Under the pieces are notes generated by a model. The model was not told the DNA's origin. It saw only the letters and a program-made list of their open reading frames with translations, and made no database searches. A DNA stretch of 64,000 nucleotides from Alkalibacterium sp049389645 (lineage in GTDB: Bacteria > Bacillota > Bacilli > Lactobacillales > Carnobacteriaceae_A): NCBI RefSeq assembly GCF_049389645.1, contig NZ_CP186540.1:310001-374000 (forward strand). The letters run 5' to 3'. How positions within the stretch are numbered: position 1 is the stretch's first letter; each line of letters opens with the position of its first letter. Of this stretch, positions 1-8,190 are shown in pieces. The position numbers and the translations under genes were made by a program.

Positions 1-450
1 ACCATACATAATAGAAATAAGTATCGTGTCTTCACGTATAGCTTCTTTGACTTGTTCTAGAGTTATTTCTCCATCTTCGTTGACAGGTAGAAACGTGACC
101 TCAAACCCTTCACTTTCCAAGTGTTCCATGGGTTCCAGTACGGCAGGGTGCTCAACTGCTGTTGTAATGATATGTTTGCCATAATCTTTACGTTTTTCAG
201 CTGTTTTGATTATGGCCATATTATCACTTTCAGTTCCTCCACTCGTTATAATGATTTCGTGGGGGTTCGCATTGATACTCTTAGCGAAAATTAGTCGAGC
301 TTCTTCCAGTATACCTTTGCTCTCTCGACCAATTTGATGAATACTCGAAGCATTCCCATAATGGTTCTTCATTGCATCTGTCATCTCATCAATAACTTTT
401 GGATGCATAGGTGTGGTTGCTGCATGGTCTAAATATATTGTTTCAGTCAT
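1..450 (-). CDS. iscS: Cysteine desulfurase, IscS/NifS family (partial, C-terminus outside window)
   Basis: PLP enzyme that removes sulfur from L-cysteine as a persulfide for tRNA thiolation and Fe-S assembly. Only the first 150 residues are here; the frame runs open off the window edge. The start is ATG at 450, preceded by AAAGGAC. Visible family motifs are LDHAATTPMHP at the N-terminus, GNASSIHQIG, TSGGTESDNMAI and TAVEHPAVLEP with the PLP-stacking histidine. The catalytic Cys and PLP Lys lie beyond the edge. It follows the gshF reading frames by about 20 bases, so it is probably co-transcribed. In Bacillus an IscS paralogue (YrvO) sits near rarA and mnmA, so this copy most likely feeds MnmA; that role is inferred from synteny. 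A second paralogue is at 22054-23190. Confidence 0.9.
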   Translation of the reverse strand, partial: MTETIYLDHAATTPMHPKVIDEMTDAMKNHYGNASSIHQIGRESKGILEEARLIFAKSINANPHEIIITSGGTESDNMAIIKTAEKRKDYGKHIITTAVEHPAVLEPMEHLESEGFEVTFLPVNEDGEITLEQVKEAIREDTILISIMYG

Positions 451-468
451 AAAAAAGTCCTTTCTAAA

Positions 469-1995
469 CTATGAAAGTTCAATATCGGGATACAACATTT
501 CCAATACTTTCTTTGATAGACGTCTTCCTTTGCCTTTTTGTACATAAGCATGCATGTTCATTGCAGGATTAAAATTAGCTTCGATCACTGTGTATCCCTG
601 ATTTTCTTTAGTACTTGGCAAATCGATATCAGGAATAATCAGATCTAAACCTGTGACTTTCACATTCAATGCTTTAGCTATTTCTTCGGCGATTCGCTTG
701 TAACTTTCATGCATATCATCGGTGACGTCGATGGAATCTCCACCGGTAGATATATTTGAATTTTCACGGAGATTCACTCTCTTGTTGTTTTCAATAATAC
801 TCTCAAACGTGTACCCTTGTTCTTCAAGCATCAATGCTTCTATCTCACTTGTTTTAATTTTTTCAAGCGGTGCGCGGTGGTTCTCACCTCTATAAGGATG
901 CTTGTTCTTTAAAGCAATCAATTCTCTGACGGTATGTTTACCGTCACCCGTTATATTCGCAGGTTCACGAAGTAAGACTGCTTCGACTTTTTCATCAAGA
1001 ACAAAAAAACGATATTCCGTTCCTTCAATATACTCTTCTATCAGGATGCCATCATCCTCTTTGAATGCAATAGTCAGAGCATCTTCGTAGGCTTTTCTGG
1101 AAGGTGATTGTCTGAAAATAGATATACCGATCCCGTAGTTCGTGGATTTAGGCTTGACAACAATCGATTTGTTACTTGTCAATTCATAATAATTTTTAGC
1201 TTCTGTTAACGTAGAAAACTCTTCACCATCTGGTACTGCATAATCATTTTCTCTCAAAACTTTTTTAGTCACTGTTTTATTAGCCATGATCCAGTGAGAG
1301 ATATACGTATCCTTCGATGTCATATTTCCATTTCTCACATACTCTTTTTTACCCTTATAAGTGAAAGCCAAAAAATGATCCTTCTCATCTAGTACTGTCG
1401 TCTTGAGACCCATTTGTAAAGCATCGTACAGTAGTAATTGGGAGCTCATTTCCATCGTTTCAAAACCATTTAAAAGAAACGGTTTTTCAAGTGAAAGTTG
1501 TTTGTAGTCTAATCCTAATTCAATACCAAAATCGATAAATGATGACTTCTCTTTTAATTTTGTCACTATTTTAGCAGCCAACGTCTCTTCTGGGTGATGG
1601 AACATATGTATCGCTTCATCAATGACATCAGAGTATTCATTCGGCAACTTCAATTCATGACAAGTTTGTTTCATCAAAGTCAAAAGCGAAAGACCTTCTT
1701 CTTGAAAACGCGAGGTCTCGAAAGGATTTTCAAGAGAAGTCTGTGCGTTCATTTTAATACCTACTTTGATGTCTTCGTCTAAATTATCCTGGTCCATCCA
1801 TACCATCGTTAATAAATATACATGAACGAAAAGAGATTGCTCATAAGAAAAACCTAATGGATCAAAAGGATTCAAATCAAACGATCTGAACTCGACATAC
1901 CGCGCTCCATTATTTATTAATTGACAAACGTGTTTCCCTTTCCCTCTTAACCTGGACGAGCCATAATATTCTCTTTCTTCGTATAATGTATTATT
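469..1995 (-). pseudogene. gshF: GshF C-terminal part: glutathione synthetase ATP-grasp domain (frameshifted)
   Basis: ATP-grasp half of the bifunctional gamma-glutamylcysteine ligase/glutathione synthetase. Motifs such as VVKPKSTNYGIGISIF, EEYIEGTEYRFFVLD and VIEANFNPAMNMHAY match the D-Ala-D-Ala-ligase-like domain. The apparent start is a TTG at 1875 with no ribosome site. In this frame the protein continues upstream as LYEEREYYGSSRLRG, then GARYVEFRSFDLNPFDP, so the true upstream exon is the ligase fragment at 1947-2735. Adding one base in the T-run at 1994-1998 (A-run on the coding strand) joins both parts into about 755 residues, the normal GshF length. Either a recent inactivating deletion or a homopolymer sequencing error explains this. 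Confidence 0.85.
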
Positions 1996-2735
1996 TTTAC
2001 TAATCGTTCAATGTCTTCGATATATCTACCTATAGACTCATATGATACATTGTCTGTAAAGGTATTATGATACCCATATGTGCTATTTCTAATGCTTCTG
2101 ACCATTCCGATCGTTTCGCTATCCAGTAAAGACGGATGACTCACCGGCGAAGCCCCAAATAAATAAGTCAATACCCACTGATATCTCAAATAATTTCGAG
2201 ACATTTTAAGATACAAGTCATTGCACCATTCATCTATATCATCATATCCTTGGAGCTGTTCACTTAATTTTTCTAAAAGTACTGGGTCAAAGGAAAAATT
2301 AAAATGTACACCACTTATCATTTGTTTTTTCTTTCCATATTTTTCGGCTAGATTTTTGCGGTATTTAATTTCATTTGAATCATCGACCTTAATAAGCGGA
2401 ATGTCTTCTTCTTCCGGCAAAATGTTAGGCATACTGAACGGCCAGACAAATTCTTCCTCTGGTAGTGTCCGATTAACTACATCGTGTAACGCTTTTAACC
2501 ACTGGTACTGCTGCTTCATTGTGTCTTGAGGTGGAGTCACTAATTCAAGTTGAGATTCACTGAAATCAGTTTGAATATAAGGGTGATGGTTACGATTACC
2601 AAAACGAGCTGGATGATCAGTTAAAGCTAAATATCCCTCTTTATCCGCTCTGAGCCCCTCTTTCTCTATACCAAAAGATCCTTTTATAAAATATGGTTCA
2701 AGTTTGTTTTCTTGTATGATTTTTTTAAAATTCAT
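1947..2735 (-). pseudogene. gshF: GshF N-terminal part: glutamate-cysteine ligase domain (frameshifted)
   Basis: Glutamate-cysteine ligase half of bifunctional GshF, which makes gamma-glutamylcysteine in the first step of glutathione synthesis. The start is ATG at 2735 (MNFKKIIQEN), placed 7 bases after AGAGGAAG; an upstream in-frame start at 2771 has no such site. Family motifs include GSFGIEKEGLR near the start, TDFSESQLELVTPP, SMPNILPEEEDIP and GVHFNFSFDP. The frame ends early after HYTKKENIMARPG because it is shifted relative to the continuation. Alone it lacks the linker and the ATP-grasp module found at 469-1995. It is divergent from rarA across a short promoter region. Confidence 0.85.
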
Positions 2736-2821
2736 TCTATACTTCCTCTTTTTTTTTCCTATTAATATCACAGTCTATCTTATCACAAACTAAACAGTGA
2801 AACTAGAAAAATAGATGCCAG

Positions 2822-2830
2822 ATTATAGCA
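2822..2830 (-). promoter_or_regulatory. Putative extended -10 promoter of gshF
   Basis: Minus strand reads TTTGC followed by TATAAT (2822-2827), a TGn extended -10 element. It lies about 85 bases before the gshF ATG. No convincing -35 hexamer is seen, as is usual for extended -10 promoters. Confidence 0.5.
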
Positions 2831-2868
2831 AACGTTCGTTCACATTTATTTTATTGTATCCAAAAGAA

Positions 2869-2877
2869 TGCTATACT
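2869..2877 (+). promoter_or_regulatory. Putative extended -10 promoter of rarA
   Basis: TGC followed by TATACT at 2872-2877, an extended -10 element about 47 bases before the rarA start. It diverges from the gshF promoter. An AAAC-GTTC-GTTC element between the two is discussed among the findings. Confidence 0.5.
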
Positions 2878-2923
2878 TGAAACGCAAACCGATATGATCA
2901 TCATTTTTCAAAGGAGAATCAGA

Positions 2924-4189
2924 TTGAACAAACCATTAGCCTACCGCATGCGTCCAAAAACGATTGAAAATATTGTTGGACAATCCCATCTCGTAGGAGA
3001 AGGCAAAATCATATGGAGAATGGTAAAAGCTAAACAACTTTCTTCAATGATCTTATACGGTCCTCCCGGTATAGGGAAAACCAGTATAGCCAGTGCTATA
3101 GCTGGGTCCACGCAATATGCTTTTCGTATGTTAAACGCCGCAACTGACAAGAAAAAAGACTTGGAAATCGTTGTAGAAGAAGCAAAAATGAGCGGTACTG
3201 TTGTCCTACTGCTTGATGAGGTGCACCGTTTAGATAAGCCTAAACAGGACTTTTTACTCCCTCATCTTGAGAATGGAAGAATCGTACTAATAGGTGCAAC
3301 AACCGAAAACCCCTATATTTCTATTCACCCCGCCATTAGAAGTCGGGCACAAATATTTGAGTTGAAACCATTAAGCGAGTCTCAAATTACATCCGCTCTA
3401 AATAGAGCAATAACAGATGTAGAAGATGGTTTAGGCCACTACACTATTGATATTGATGAAAAAGTTCTAAATTATTTTGCTCGTTCAACACAAGGCGATT
3501 TAAGAAGTTCTCTGAATGCCTTAGAATTAGCCGTTACATCAACAGAACCTGATAAAGATGGAATCATTGTTATCTCTCTAGACGTTGCTGAGGAATGTTT
3601 GCAAAGAAAGTCTTTGAGTCACGATAAGGATGGTGATGCCCATTATAATGCCATATCAGCATTCCAAAAATCGATTCGAGGAAGCGATGTCCATGCTGCC
3701 CTTCATTACTTGGCTCGCTTAATAGAAGCCGGAGAACTCAAGGTAATCATCAGACGACTGATCGTTACTGCTTATGAAGATATCGGTCTAGCTAATCCGG
3801 CGGGGGTAGCCCGTGTCGTTACAGCCGTAGAAGCTGCAGAAAAAATAGGGTTCCCAGAAGCTCGTATCCCTCTCTCTAATGCGGTTATTGAAATGTGCTT
3901 ATCTCCTAAGTCAAATAGCGCTATAGTTGCAATAGACGCAGCTTTAAGCGATGTCAGAAACGGACTTGCGGGAGATGTTCCAAGCCATTTAAAAGATGCA
4001 CACTATCAAGGAGCTGAAAAATTAGGCAGTGGGGTTGGATATAAATACCCTCATGACTATGAGAACCATTGGATAAAGCAGCAGTATTTACCTGATGTTA
4101 TCAAAAATAAACAGTATTATAACCCAATAATGACATCAAAATTCGAAAATGCTTTAAGCAATCAACTAGTAAAATATAAAAACAAATAA
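2924..4189 (+). CDS. rarA: Replication-associated recombination protein RarA (MgsA), AAA+ ATPase
   Basis: Clamp-loader-like AAA+ ATPase that acts at stalled replication forks. From the chosen start, Walker A GPPGIGKTS is at about residues 46-54 and Walker B LLLDEVHR at about 95-102. The sensor region GATTENPYISIHPAIRSR and the RarA C-terminal region (AYEDIGLANP, HYQGAEKLGSGVGYKYPHD) follow. Length is 421 residues, typical of bacterial RarA. The start is TTG at 2924, 7-8 bases after AAAGGAG; the upstream ATG at 2894 precedes that ribosome site and is not used. In Bacillus the rarA gene (yrvN) also neighbours a 6S RNA gene and an iscS paralogue, which matches the arrangement here. Confidence 0.95.
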   Translation: MNKPLAYRMRPKTIENIVGQSHLVGEGKIIWRMVKAKQLSSMILYGPPGIGKTSIASAIAGSTQYAFRMLNAATDKKKDLEIVVEEAKMSGTVVLLLDEVHRLDKPKQDFLLPHLENGRIVLIGATTENPYISIHPAIRSRAQIFELKPLSESQITSALNRAITDVEDGLGHYTIDIDEKVLNYFARSTQGDLRSSLNALELAVTSTEPDKDGIIVISLDVAEECLQRKSLSHDKDGDAHYNAISAFQKSIRGSDVHAALHYLARLIEAGELKVIIRRLIVTAYEDIGLANPAGVARVVTAVEAAEKIGFPEARIPLSNAVIEMCLSPKSNSAIVAIDAALSDVRNGLAGDVPSHLKDAHYQGAEKLGSGVGYKYPHDYENHWIKQQYLPDVIKNKQYYNPIMTSKFENALSNQLVKYKNK

Positions 4190-4213
4190 TCGTTCTCTCA
4201 TGAGCACTCCTCA

Positions 4214-4242
4214 TTGACTAAATAGGCCTTCCGTGCTAATAT
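4214..4242 (+). promoter_or_regulatory. SigmaA-type promoter of the 6S RNA gene
   Basis: TTGACT at 4214-4219 and TAATAT at 4237-4242 with an exact 17-base spacer. It predicts a transcript start near 4249. No coding sequence follows before the terminator at 4456, as expected for a stable RNA gene. Confidence 0.75.
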
Positions 4243-4248
4243 AAAGAT

Positions 4249-4487
4249 AAGAATTCTGAGGTGTACGCGATGCCTACAAACAGTGTTGACCGAACATTTT
4301 ATTAAAACATTGGGATTCTAAAGGAGAAATTGCTGACATGCCTTATCATTTGGAAGTCAAATATTTTTCTGGTGAAGCCCACCTGCTTATAGCGGGTTCA
4401 ACCTAATATGGCGTTCAACCGGCACCATCGGATTTCTTATACTTATTTTTAAACGGAGCCAAGACTTATGTCTTGGCTCTTTTTTTC
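4249..4487 (+). ncRNA. ssrS: Probable 6S RNA
   Basis: 6S RNA mimics an open promoter and sequesters sigmaA RNA polymerase. The call rests on three things. The 350-base gap has its own strong promoter and terminator but no open reading frame with a ribosome site. Its ends can pair as a closing stem: TCTGAGGTG near 4255 pairs with CACCATCGGA near 4430 with one bulge. An apical arm GAAgCCC/GGGTTC near 4375-4403 brackets a large unpaired middle. Its position directly downstream of rarA matches Bacillus bsrA. The exact 3' end is not known; processing may remove the terminator. A covariance-model search was not possible here. Confidence 0.72.
4456..4487 (+). terminator. Intrinsic terminator of the 6S RNA gene
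   Basis: GAGCCAAGAC, loop TTAT, GTCTTGGCTC, then eight T residues. A perfect 10-bp stem. Confidence 0.85.
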
Positions 4488-4556
4488 CTTTTATTAGGTA
4501 ATTAGTATAAACTTTAGTATAATTAATATAAGAATAAAAGAAGGGTTGTGTGTAAC

Positions 4557-5021
4557 ATGTTACAAGAGTATAAAACAATTTTAATAGCTATCGATGGGTC
4601 TTCTCAAGCAGAGAAAGCATTCAAAAAAGCAGTAGAAGTAGCAAAAAGAAATGATGCTGTTCTTGTACTTGCCCATGTAATTGACACTAGAGCTTATCAA
4701 TCATTCAGCACGTTTGATGGCTCAATTGCTGATAACGCACGTGAAGAAGCTAAAGGTACCCTTAATGATTACAAAGCATACGCCAAGAAAGAGGGACTTT
4801 CACAAGTCAGAACTGTGTTAGAATATGGATCACCAAAAGTAATGATTGCAAAACAGATACCAGAGGCTGAAAATGTTGATTTAATCATGCTTGGTGCCAC
4901 TGGTTTAAATGCGGTTGAACGTATATTTGTCGGTTCTGTTTCTGAATACGTTATACGTCAAGCTAAATGTGATGTCTTAATCGTACGTACTGACCTAGAT
5001 AATAAATATACTGAAGAATAG
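4557..5021 (+). CDS. Universal stress protein, UspA family
   Basis: Small cytosolic nucleotide-binding stress protein of 154 residues. It begins MLQEYKTILIAIDGSSQAEKA, has the Rossmann-like Usp fold, and ends with the ATP-binding pattern GATGLNAVERIFVGSVSEYV followed by CDVLIVR, so it is probably an ATP-binding Usp. The ATG at 4557 is preferred over the GTG at 4548, because the AAGG ribosome site lies only about 3 bases before the GTG. A TATAAT hexamer at 4518-4523 may be its -10. It is a single-gene unit, convergent with ackA and separated from it by a two-way terminator. Confidence 0.9.
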   Translation: MLQEYKTILIAIDGSSQAEKAFKKAVEVAKRNDAVLVLAHVIDTRAYQSFSTFDGSIADNAREEAKGTLNDYKAYAKKEGLSQVRTVLEYGSPKVMIAKQIPEAENVDLIMLGATGLNAVERIFVGSVSEYVIRQAKCDVLIVRTDLDNKYTEE

Positions 5022-5031
5022 ATTCGAGAAT

Positions 5032-5078
5032 AAAAAGGCTTCACAATTCCGGTAATTCGGAATTGTGAAGCCTTTTTT
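5032..5078. terminator. Bidirectional terminator between uspA-like gene and ackA
   Basis: Perfect 15-bp stem (5037-5051 with 5058-5072), flanked by five A on the left and six T on the right, so it can stop transcription from both convergent genes. Confidence 0.9.
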
Positions 5079-5084
5079 CAGTAA

Positions 5085-6275
5085 TTATTTACTGAATTTT
5101 TGTACATCACGAGCAATCATAACTTCTTCATCTGTAGGGATGAGTAAAACTTTAACTTTTGAATCATCTGTCGAGATAATTCTTTGTTTACCTCTAACAT
5201 TATTTTTCTCACCATCGATGTGAGCACCAAGGAAAGAAATACCATCAATGACTTTCTCACGTGTTTCTGGACCATTCTCACCGATACCGGCTGTAAAGAC
5301 GATAGCATCAACGCCATTCATAGTTGCTGCATATGAACCGATATATTTTTTTACTCTATCTTCGAATATGCGTAAAGCCAATTCTGCTCGTTCGTTTGTA
5401 TCTTCTACATCTTCTAAATCTCTCATATCACTTGAAATTCCAGAAATACCTTTTAATCCAGATTCATTATTTAAAATATAAATCATGTCGTTAATGGACT
5501 CAATACCTTCTTTTTCCATTAAAAACGGAAGTAATGAAGCATCGATATCGCCTGAACGAGTTCCCATCGTTAAACCAGCCAATGGGGTGAATCCCATTGA
5601 AGTATCCACAGATTTCCCACCGTCTACTGCTGTAATTGAAGCCCCATTACCCAAGTGGCATGTAATGATTTTCAGTTCTTCAATAGGTTTCCCCAACATT
5701 TCAGCTGCTTGTTGAGCAACATATTTATGACTTGTTCCATGTGCACCGTATTTACGGGCATTATGTTTTTCATAATATTCTAATGGAATACTATACAAGT
5801 AGTTTACTTTAGGCATTGTTTGGTGGAAAGACGTATCAAATACAGCTACACTTGTAATATCTGGTAAAATTTTTCTAAAAACTTTAATTCCTCTTGCATT
5901 GGCAGGGTTGTGTAAGGGCGCGAATTCAGATAAACTCTCGATCTGTTCAATGACTTCGTCAGTTACTAGTGCTGAATCTTTGAAAATTTCACCACCAGCA
6001 ACGACACGATGGCCTACACCTGTAATTTCATTAAAATCACTAATGATGTTTAACTCCGTTAATTGTTTTAAAAGCATTTCAACAGCAATTTCGTGATTAG
6101 CAATATCGACAACTTGTTTAAATTTTTCACCATTATTATATTTAATTGTAAAAATAGAATCATTTAATCCAATACGTTCAACAACACCAGATGCTAACTC
6201 TTCTTCTTGTGGCATTATAAATAATTTCCATTTCAAACTTGAACTTCCAGCATTAATTGCAATCGTCTTTGACAT
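5085..6275 (-). CDS. ackA: Acetate kinase
   Basis: Interconverts acetyl phosphate + ADP with acetate + ATP, the substrate-level phosphorylation step of mixed-acid and heterolactic metabolism. It has 396 residues, the usual length. Motifs seen: INAGSSSLKWKLF at the N-terminus, GHRVVAGGE, AVFDTSFHQTMP with the catalytic-loop aspartate, CHLGNGASITAVDGG, and FTAGIGENGPETR. The ATG at 6275 follows AGGGAG. It lies 22 bases downstream of the YtxK-like methyltransferase, the same pairing as in Bacillus and other lactic acid bacteria. Confidence 0.97.
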   Translation of the reverse strand: MSKTIAINAGSSSLKWKLFIMPQEEELASGVVERIGLNDSIFTIKYNNGEKFKQVVDIANHEIAVEMLLKQLTELNIISDFNEITGVGHRVVAGGEIFKDSALVTDEVIEQIESLSEFAPLHNPANARGIKVFRKILPDITSVAVFDTSFHQTMPKVNYLYSIPLEYYEKHNARKYGAHGTSHKYVAQQAAEMLGKPIEELKIITCHLGNGASITAVDGGKSVDTSMGFTPLAGLTMGTRSGDIDASLLPFLMEKEGIESINDMIYILNNESGLKGISGISSDMRDLEDVEDTNERAELALRIFEDRVKKYIGSYAATMNGVDAIVFTAGIGENGPETREKVIDGISFLGAHIDGEKNNVRGKQRIISTDDSKVKVLLIPTDEEVMIARDVQKFSK

Positions 6276-6297
6276 ATTAGTCGCTCCCTTTTTATAA

Positions 6298-7305
6298 TTA
6301 TATTTGTTGCTCTTTTTTCCATTCTTTTATATCTAGAATAAATTCTTTAAATGCATTCTGATCGTTGAGACTAGGTACAGTTGATACCAATACTTCAGAA
6401 ACCTGTTTACTCTTATTACCTTTCTTCTGCACAATAAACAACGATTTTCTTGATTTGGGCGAACTGAACCATTCATGTGGCATATGGATAATTGCTTGGA
6501 CATGCCCTACAGAATGAACATACTGTAGTAAACTTTTTACCTCTTCTGACTCAAACACATTTGTAGGTAACAAATAAAAAGCATACCCATTTTCTTTTAA
6601 ATAATTAAACCCTTGTTCAATAAGTAAATAGTGGCTGTAAGAATAACCTTCTTCAAACCCAGTTTGAAATGCATCACTTTCTACATCTTTAGGATAATAG
6701 CCTATTGGAAGATCTGAGACCATTACGTCTACAGGATCTAATAAAAGAGGCTGCAAAGCATCTTGATGCATTAACTGAATCGGAATATTTAATAATCCTG
6801 AAACAGTAGACGCCAACGATATAAGTAATTCATCATTATCCACACCGGTCAATTTGATCTTGGAATTGTTAGAAAAGAGTGTCGTAAAAAGAGTATATAA
6901 TAAATTCCCGCTTCCCACGGATAAATCAGCCAGATGTAGTGCCTCATCTTTATCATAAAATAATTCTATGAAATAAGACAATATGACCCCAATACCGTCA
7001 GGAGTCGGTTGATGATTAACTTGCAGTCGCTCTTCTTTTACAGTATTGATCAACATCATCTGTATGGCTTTTTTCTTTTCTTCCAGTGACAAATCATCAA
7101 CAGATAGAGAGTCATACAATTTTTTCAACTTATCTCTAGTTTCTGGTTTAGGTAGGTTATTCTCAATTTGAATTTCCCCATTATCTATGATGTTTTCACC
7201 TGTTTCAATAAAAGCTTCTATAAAAGTAGAATCTAAATCATCTTTTATAAGTTGTGTCGATTCTAATAAGACAGTATAAAATTCTTCTACTTTAATGGTA
7301 TCCAC
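6298..7305 (-). CDS. Class I SAM-dependent methyltransferase, YtxK family
   Basis: N6-adenine-methyltransferase-like protein of 335 residues. The SAM-binding motif DLSVGSGNLLYTLFT lies near the middle and a catalytic-motif relative, SDLPIGYYP, replaces the canonical NPPY. A target-recognition domain typical of restriction methylases is absent. Substrate and role are unknown in this family; it is a conserved neighbour of ackA and in some Firmicutes of competence genes. The start is GTG at 7305, 8 bases after AAAGGG. It is probably co-transcribed with ackA. Confidence 0.8.
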   Translation of the reverse strand: MDTIKVEEFYTVLLESTQLIKDDLDSTFIEAFIETGENIIDNGEIQIENNLPKPETRDKLKKLYDSLSVDDLSLEEKKKAIQMMLINTVKEERLQVNHQPTPDGIGVILSYFIELFYDKDEALHLADLSVGSGNLLYTLFTTLFSNNSKIKLTGVDNDELLISLASTVSGLLNIPIQLMHQDALQPLLLDPVDVMVSDLPIGYYPKDVESDAFQTGFEEGYSYSHYLLIEQGFNYLKENGYAFYLLPTNVFESEEVKSLLQYVHSVGHVQAIIHMPHEWFSSPKSRKSLFIVQKKGNKSKQVSEVLVSTVPSLNDQNAFKEFILDIKEWKKEQQI

Positions 7306-7473
7306 TACAACAACCCTTTCATTTTAAACAATATCTCAATTGTTATACAGCTTGAAAGTAAAACTCGCACACTTATATCATCTTAACTTATTCATAAGGC
7401 TTGTACAAGATTTAAGCTTTAAATATAATTTTTTCATCCTGCCATTACGACACTGTTCCAGATTTTTAGATAT

Positions 7474-7511
7474 AAAAAAAGGAATCAAAATCTAAAAAGA
7501 TTTATGATTCC
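7474..7511 (-). terminator. Terminator of the rplU-prp-rpmA operon
   Basis: On the minus strand GGAATCA-AATCT pairs with AGATTT-TGATTCC and is followed by seven T residues. It lies 15 bases after the rpmA stop codon. Confidence 0.85.
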
Positions 7512-7525
7512 AGTTTTTATCTTGC

Positions 7526-7810
7526 TTAGTTAGCTAAAGGATAAACAGATACTTGCTTTTTGTTTTTACCTTTACGTTCGAAGCGAACAACACCATCAAT
7601 TTTAGCAAATAAAGTGTCGTCTCCACCTCGTCCTACGTTTTCACCAGGATGGATTTTAGTTCCTCTTTGACGGTATAAAATAGATCCTCCAGAAACAGCT
7701 TGTCCATCAGCACGTTTAGATCCTAAACGTTTTGATTGTGAGTCACGGCCGTTAGTTGTTGAACCGCCACCTTTTTTATGAGCGAACAATTGTAAATTCA
7801 TTTTCAACAT
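7526..7810 (-). CDS. rpmA: 50S ribosomal protein L27 (precursor with Prp-cleaved N-terminus)
   Basis: L27 reaches the peptidyl-transferase centre with its N-terminal tail. The start is ATG at 7810, 8 bases after GGAGGTG; a longer frame to 7837 is out of register with this site. The product begins MLKMNLQLF followed by AHKKGGGSTTNGRDS. The extra nine residues ending in LQLF form the cleavage signal known in Firmicutes, removed by the protease Prp to expose the mature AHKKGG end. Prp is encoded immediately upstream in the same operon. The rest (GSILYRQRGTKIHPG, GVVRFERKG) is standard L27. Length is 94 residues. Confidence 0.96.
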   Translation of the reverse strand: MLKMNLQLFAHKKGGGSTTNGRDSQSKRLGSKRADGQAVSGGSILYRQRGTKIHPGENVGRGGDDTLFAKIDGVVRFERKGKNKKQVSVYPLAN

Positions 7811-7826
7811 ATTCAATACACCTCCA

Positions 7827-8168
7827 TTACTTCCCATCGAGGGAATTAATTCGCAAATACTCCTGATATTCTTCTTCTGTACTTTTTAAAGATAAGTAAA
7901 GACTTCTCATAAGTATCTGACCAGTTTCCATTTGTTTTTGAGTTAAATCAGCAGGTAAAGTAAATTTTAAATATCCACCAGAATCATTTGCAGAAACCAC
8001 ATCAACAGGTATTTCAGCAATTTCTGATAGACTATTTACTGTACCGATACTTAAAGCTGAAACAGCAGCACAAACAATGTCATTACCGTATGGGCCAGCT
8101 TCAGCATGTCCAGATATTTCTACGGACATTATTTTAGAACCTTCACGGCGAAATTGAATGTCTATCAT
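7827..8168 (-). CDS. prp: Ribosomal-processing cysteine protease Prp (YsxB family)
   Basis: Cysteine protease that removes the N-terminal extension of L27, an essential ribosome-maturation step in Firmicutes. It is 113 residues. The catalytic pair is visible as His21 in SGHAEAG and Cys33 in NDIVCAAVSALS. It sits between rplU and rpmA, the standard arrangement that places it next to its substrate. The ATG at 8168 follows a GAAAGTGAG-like site. L27 in this window carries the matching LQLF cleavage signal, so enzyme and substrate are both present. Confidence 0.92.
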   Translation of the reverse strand: MIDIQFRREGSKIMSVEISGHAEAGPYGNDIVCAAVSALSIGTVNSLSEIAEIPVDVVSANDSGGYLKFTLPADLTQKQMETGQILMRSLYLSLKSTEEEYQEYLRINSLDGK

Positions 8169-8190
8169 TTCAGTCTCACTTTCTCAAATA

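Noticed and set aside
1994..1998. Programmed frameshifting in gshF
   Set aside because: A -1 slip on the five-A run would join the frames, but the codons there do not form a canonical slippery heptamer, the run is short, and I saw no downstream stimulatory hairpin. A deletion or read error is simpler.
4387..4578. 63-codon minus-strand frame over the 6S region
   Set aside because: It lies antisense to the likely 6S RNA and crosses the terminator and uspA promoter; no ribosome site.
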